Positions 60,346 to 64,000 of a DNA stretch of 64,000 bases are shown one piece after another; positions within the stretch are counted from its first letter, which is position 1; each line of letters begins with the position of its first letter. A program made the position numbers and the translations under genes. This stretch comes from Schizochytrium sp. CCTCC M209059 (lineage: Eukaryota; Sar; Bigyra; Thraustochytrida; Thraustochytriidae), in assembly GCA_000818945.1 (NCBI GenBank), contig KN805371.1, positions 355,994-419,993 of the forward strand. The letters run 5' to 3'. The notes under the pieces are model-generated. The model searched no databases, was not told the origin of the DNA, and saw only the letters and a list, made by a program, of their open reading frames with translations.

Positions 60346-61357
60346 TTACTTGCCAAGCTTGCGCGCAAGCTCCTGCTTGTCCTTGAGAGCGCGCATGTAC
60401 CAGTCAGTGGCCTTATGGTTGTTGGGGTGTGGGTCGGTCCAGTGGGTGGCCGAGACAGTCTTCGAGGGCATCTTGCCAAAGTTCGTGTGTTTGAGGTTGA
60501 CCCAGGCCGGCTTGCGACCCTCACGGTGGAAGAACTGCGTGTTCATGAGCTGGTTGGGCGGCATTCTCTCGCGGCGCGAGCGCACGTGGTAGTTGAGGAA
60601 GTTCTGAGCGTACTGCTTCTCGCCCTCCTGGTCAACAACCAGCAGAGGCTCATCAACCTCGTACTTCCATCCCTGGCGCTCGCAGAACTCCGTGGCGTCC
60701 TCGAGCTTGTCGAACTTGAGCGTCTGGAGACCCGTGGCACCGAGAGGGTCGCCCGAGCTCGCGTACTTCATGAGCTGATTGGTCCAGTTTTCGCGCCTGT
60801 CCAAGTTCAGGCTCCAGTACTTGGTCATATCATCCTCCATCTGGGAAGCGTTCTTGGACTGCTTGTAGATGCGCACCTTGCGATCCTTGTGGCCGTCGGG
60901 CACCCAGTTGACATAGCCCTCCCAGCCCTTTTGCGCGCCGGGTGGGGGAGCCTGCTTGGGCTCCGCGGGGGTCACGAGGTCCTCAGAGAATCCGGGCGTG
61001 GCTGTGTAGCGAGTGCAGGTCATCAAGCGGAAACGATCGCGAGCCGCCTTGCAACGTTAGTTTCCTCGTCGGTCTGTCTCCACGCGCGCACAGCCTTCAG
61101 CCTTGTTTTTTCCTTCTTTCTTTGCTCGGCCGTTTCTGACCTTGCGGTTTTCACTTACCCTTGGTCTCGTTCCAGGCGAGGACCTCCTCGGCGGTCGGCG
61201 TCCGGTACACGCCGGGGGCGACCTCCTCGCTCTCCTCCTTCTTGGCCTCGTCCGCGAACCCGCGCGCGCTCTGCGCAAGCGGGGCGGCGCCGCCCTGCTT
61301 GAGGGCGCCTCCGCGCGTCGCCACGCCCACGGCGGCCCTGCGCACAGCCTGCATCAT
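60346..61357 (-). CDS. NDUFS4: NDUFS4, complex I 18-kDa-type subunit, two exons
   Basis: An accessory subunit of mitochondrial NADH:ubiquinone oxidoreductase. Exon 1 is 61357-61159, and exon 2 runs from 61001 down to 60346, phase 1, 284 residues. The N-terminus (MMQAVRRAAVGVATRGG) is a mitochondrial presequence ending near ARGFADE. The conserved domain has RKVRIYKQSKNASQ, WTNQLMKYASSGDPLG, KLEDATEFCERQGWKYEV and YAQNFLNYHVRSRR, matching animal NDUFS4. Animal proteins end just after this block; here about 80 further residues follow (from RERMPPNQL to LARKLGK). The splice is CCAAGG|GTAAGT to TACACAG|CCACGC. Two adjacent ATGs exist at the start; I chose the first. Confidence 0.93.
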
Positions 61358-62284
61358 GCTCCCGGCCTCGGCCTCGACTCCTCCTGCTGCTGCTGCTGCT
61401 CCTGCCGCCGCTGCTGCACCCGCTCCGCCCTTTGCGTTCTGAGCCTGCACGTCTTGGCGCCGCGCTCGTCGTGCTCCTCCTCCTCGACGCTATGCCTGTC
61501 GTCGAACGGGATAAGGGCCCAAGCAGCGGTCAGGTTTGGCTTGGGCCACTTTGTCGGTTAGGTTTGCGCCTCCTCAGGCAGACTCTTCTCCTAAAGAGGA
61601 CCGTGAAGGACTGTAACAAAGTGGAAAGAGACCGTGCTGATGAAGCGAGTTCTTGGAATGTAGTATGGATGACGTCTCGAGGAGGAGGATGTTTGCGCTG
61701 CTCATTGGCCGTGCGTCGTCGGAGAGTTTGTGAGCGTGCGAAGTAAGACTAAAGATGATGGCAGCTGGGGGCATTTGAGCCGAGAAAGCAGTCAGAACGA
61801 GCTCACCGGAGTGCAACGAACGCTGTACCATGACATTAAAATTGAGTCATTCATTCGCGTCGATCAAAATTTCACGAAATGTTTCTGACTGCCTGCTGCA
61901 GGTCCAAGAGTCTGAGACCAACTTGAAAGAGCTCGTTAAACGGAAAGAAAAAAAACGCAGCCGGTCACTGATCTCACTCACCCTACAGAATTCGGCTCCA
62001 ACGCAGTGCAAACCACAAAAGCGCACCTGCGTCTACGTCTGCGATTACGCTTGTTACGTTGCTACTACTACGTTGGGTCAAACGCAAGGGGACGTAACTG
62101 AAAAGCAAAGAAAGGGCCATCGGGAAGGGCGAAGAAAAGCGCAAAAAACAATGCAAAGAAATGGTGAAGAAAAGCTTTATGACGCTGTGCACACCACACG
62201 TCAAACAGAAAACAGAACTCGACTACGCGTCCGGTGGCGGCGGCGGCGGCGGCCAGCAGCGGCCAGGGGCGGCCAGGAGCCTCG
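61358..62284. other. Divergent region, NDUFS4 / Hint gene
   Basis: 927 bp. The part next to NDUFS4 is rich in GCTGCTGCTCCTGC-like triplets (61380-61430). The rest shows nothing distinctive beyond GGC triplets at 62234-62255. Confidence 0.5.
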
Positions 62285-63259
62285 ATGACGAGCACCGCGC
62301 CGCGGAGTGCCACGTGGCAGCGGACGCTGTGCTTGGCAGCAGCAGCCTTGGCGGCTCTCACTCTTGGTGTTGGTCTGTCGCTGGCCAGCAAAGGCGTCCC
62401 TGATGCGGTGGGTGCCACTGTCGTCACCACTCGTGCTGCCGCTGCAGCAGCTTCCGTGCGAGAGACGCTTGTGAACGTACAGGGGTGGCAGAGTCTGCCG
62501 GTGGCACAGAGCTCGGACGAACACCAGACTGCCGGCCCGCTCTCTGTGGCGGCTCGTGGAGGCATCGGGGAATGGAACTATTTTCGGACCTCTCTCAGCG
62601 GCAGTAGCCGCCGCTGCAGAAGCAGCAAACCGAAAGGCACCTTTGACGACGACGGAGAGGACACATATGTGCAGGCAGCCAATGTCCGCGTGGGGGATTT
62701 TGTCCATGTTGGGGGTGGAACCTTTGAGCCTGTGCTGGCAATCTTGCCACAATCTGCTCCGTGCGCTTCGTGTTTGGTGAAAATCACGACCGAGGATGGC
62801 AAGGCGCTCGTGCTCAGTGCCTCGCATCTTATGCCGCTCGATGGTGGTCAGATACCTTCTACTCGTGTGGCTGTCGGCGATTTCGTCAAGTCGGCCGATG
62901 GCAAAAACATCTCGCACGTTGCCGTAGCGTCCATCACGCCTGTGCACTCGCAGACAAAGGTCCGCATGCCTCTCACGCCGAGCTGCCGTCTCGAGGTAAA
63001 TGGCATTATTGTATCATGCGCATCGACGGGAACTGCACCGCCCAATCTTCTTGCTGCACTCTTGGTTCCTGTGCGCGTGCTTCATGCCATCATGCCTTTG
63101 GCGTGGTACACGGCCATCCACGATCATATTATTATTGCCTTTGCCGGACCGCTCCATTTTCTCCTTGCGATGAGCATCTGTGCGCTATTCTTTCGCTTTA
63201 CCGAGGTTTCCAACACGGTCAAGTGTATTGTTCACATTCTATTTAACACAAATGGGTAA
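62285..63259 (+). CDS. Hedgehog-type Hint (Hog) domain membrane protein
   Basis: A 324-residue protein. A hydrophobic segment near residues 17-36 (LCLAAAALAALTLGVGLSLA) is a signal peptide or anchor. A Hint-like domain spans about residues 105-245: a single Cys in SSRRCRSSKP, then VRVGDFVHV, FEPVLAIL, DGKALVLSASHLMPL (Hint block with the conserved His, as in LTPAHLL), RVAVGDFVKSADG, and PLTPSCRLEVNGIIVSCAS (cf. PLTxxGTLLVNxVLASCYA in Hedgehog C-termini). Two hydrophobic stretches follow (about 250-270 and 278-305), also reminiscent of Hog proteins. In Hedgehog the domain self-cleaves and transfers sterol; whether this one does is unknown. There is no Hedge signalling domain. It convergently faces PIG-V only 13 bp away. 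Confidence 0.8.
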   Translation: MTSTAPRSATWQRTLCLAAAALAALTLGVGLSLASKGVPDAVGATVVTTRAAAAAASVRETLVNVQGWQSLPVAQSSDEHQTAGPLSVAARGGIGEWNYFRTSLSGSSRRCRSSKPKGTFDDDGEDTYVQAANVRVGDFVHVGGGTFEPVLAILPQSAPCASCLVKITTEDGKALVLSASHLMPLDGGQIPSTRVAVGDFVKSADGKNISHVAVASITPVHSQTKVRMPLTPSCRLEVNGIIVSCASTGTAPPNLLAALLVPVRVLHAIMPLAWYTAIHDHIIIAFAGPLHFLLAMSICALFFRFTEVSNTVKCIVHILFNTNG

Positions 63260-63272
63260 TTTAAAATAAAGT

Positions 63273-64000
63273 CTATACGAAGGGATAGTAACAGGCAAAG
63301 AGAGCCGTCCCAAGCAACGTGTAGACGCAGGCCCATGGCACAATCCATTGCTGGGCACGATCTGAATCTGCTGCGTACCAATAGAGCAACGGGCTTCCCG
63401 CAAGAAAGCGTGTGGCAACCTGCACGTGCATACAAAGTATACAAAAAGACGCGAGAAATCCGAGATGGAGCGCAAAGGGTAGCAACACTAAACCACTGTG
63501 TTGCTGCTGGGCGCTCCATTGCGCACTTTGAAGCGCCCAAACTAGGTCGGGTGCCGCAAGGACAAAGTTTGGAATTTGCTCCGGACGGTAAAACCGGAGG
63601 AAACCCTGATTCCAGTATTCGTCCTGTACAAAACTATAAACATTTGGCAATCTTTCGAGACACCACGGTCGTTTCGCGGTCCACGCATCGCCATTTTGTT
63701 CGATGCAAAATGCCTGCGCAGCGTATCCAAGGACAGCGCCAAGGGGAAGCACGGCCGCCAGTAAAATGGGCCCTGCGACGCGCACTCCGGCATGGAAGAT
63801 GGCAAAAGGACGAAACTCCTTTTCCCTAATCAAAAATGGCCACAGCAGACGATAGCCAAGATAACCTGCCAAAATAGCCCCGTTTGAGCGAGTCAAGGTC
63901 GCAAGAGCAAAGACCACGCTTGCTCGCCATAAGTCTGAGTCAACGTTGACGCCAATATGGTCGGCGCGCATCGCCCAACGCATGCCCACAAAGCTAAAGA
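63273..64000 (-). CDS. PIGV: GPI mannosyltransferase 2 (PIG-V), C-terminal part
   Basis: The 3' part (about 240 residues) of an ER enzyme that adds the second mannose to GPI-anchor precursors. The frame runs off the window edge, so the N-terminus is missing. Matching blocks are ASVVFALATLTRSNGAI, WCLERLPNVYSFVQDEYWNQGFLRFY (human has VYSYIQDVYWNVGFLKYY), QIPNFVLAAPDLVWAL and LCMHVQVATRFLAGSPLLYWYAA, which is the family's best signature. Several hydrophobic membrane segments are visible. The stop is at 63273-63275, 13 bp from the stop of the Hint gene on the other strand. Confidence 0.93.
   Translation of the reverse strand, partial: FSFVGMRWAMRADHIGVNVDSDLWRASVVFALATLTRSNGAILAGYLGYRLLWPFLIREKEFRPFAIFHAGVRVAGPILLAAVLPLGAVLGYAAQAFCIEQNGDAWTAKRPWCLERLPNVYSFVQDEYWNQGFLRFYRPEQIPNFVLAAPDLVWALQSAQWSAQQQHSGLVLLPFALHLGFLASFCILCMHVQVATRFLAGSPLLYWYAADSDRAQQWIVPWACVYTLLGTALFACYYPFV

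Noticed and set aside
1..64000. tRNA, rRNA, CRISPR or transposon genes
   Set aside because: I looked for tRNA B-box-like GGTTCRANYCC sequences, direct-repeat/spacer arrays and transposase or reverse-transcriptase motifs and found none that hold up. The tandem arrays present are simple repeats without spacers.

Overview
This is a nuclear genome window from a unicellular eukaryote. Every recognisable gene is eukaryotic: Mediator, eIF3, nuclear cap-binding complex, GPI anchoring, autophagy and COPI/COPII-cycle proteins. The genes are dense and mostly intronless, and the few introns are GT-AG. The GC-rich, C/G-ending codon use, short intergenic spaces full of microsatellites, and ciliary genes (BBS2, an LRRC46-like protein) suit a zoospore-forming stramenopile such as a thraustochytrid (Aurantiochytrium/Schizochytrium/Hondaea type). 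The lineage is my inference; no marker gene in the window proves it.

Layout. 0.1-9 kb: a three-repeat Myb factor, TRM1 tRNA methyltransferase (possible dual start) and NOP14 (minus strand, one intron). 9-18.4 kb: a TM9/EMP70 protein, a RING protein, a flavin amine oxidase whose stop overlaps the RING gene tail to tail, and BBS2. 20-26.2 kb: eIF3b with one intron, convergent with a dysferlin-PH-PDZ protein. 27.8-38.1 kb: Beclin-1/ATG6, an FN3-WW-HECT ubiquitin ligase and a large coiled-coil protein. 38.5-40.2 kb: MED7, a 48-N assembly gap and a myristoylated RING protein. 41.4-52 kb: a 2273-residue WW/IQ/ankyrin protein, a large heptanucleotide array and a polyQ protein. 52.4-56 kb: CBP80 (NCBP1) divergent from YOS1/IER3IP1. 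56-64 kb: a possible tiny spliced gene, a COX7a-like subunit, an LRRC46-like protein, NDUFS4, a Hedgehog-type Hint membrane protein and the 3' part of PIG-V.

How the genes work together. There is no operon logic; neighbours are mostly unrelated housekeeping genes. RNA metabolism and translation are well represented (NOP14, TRM1, CBP80, eIF3b, MED7). So are ubiquitin ligation (two RING proteins and one HECT), the secretory pathway (TM9SF, YOS1, PIG-V), mitochondrial respiration (COX7a, NDUFS4) and the cilium (BBS2, LRRC46-like).

The most unexpected signal is non-coding. Short arrays of the octamer CACTTGCG, spaced 21-23 bp apart and oriented toward the gene, lie upstream of eIF3b, CBP80 and the polyQ gene. 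Single copies lie upstream of YOS1 and possibly the TM9 gene. They look like a phased promoter element. Other points of interest are the Hint protein, the 7-bp array that is open in all frames, and several unusual domain combinations.
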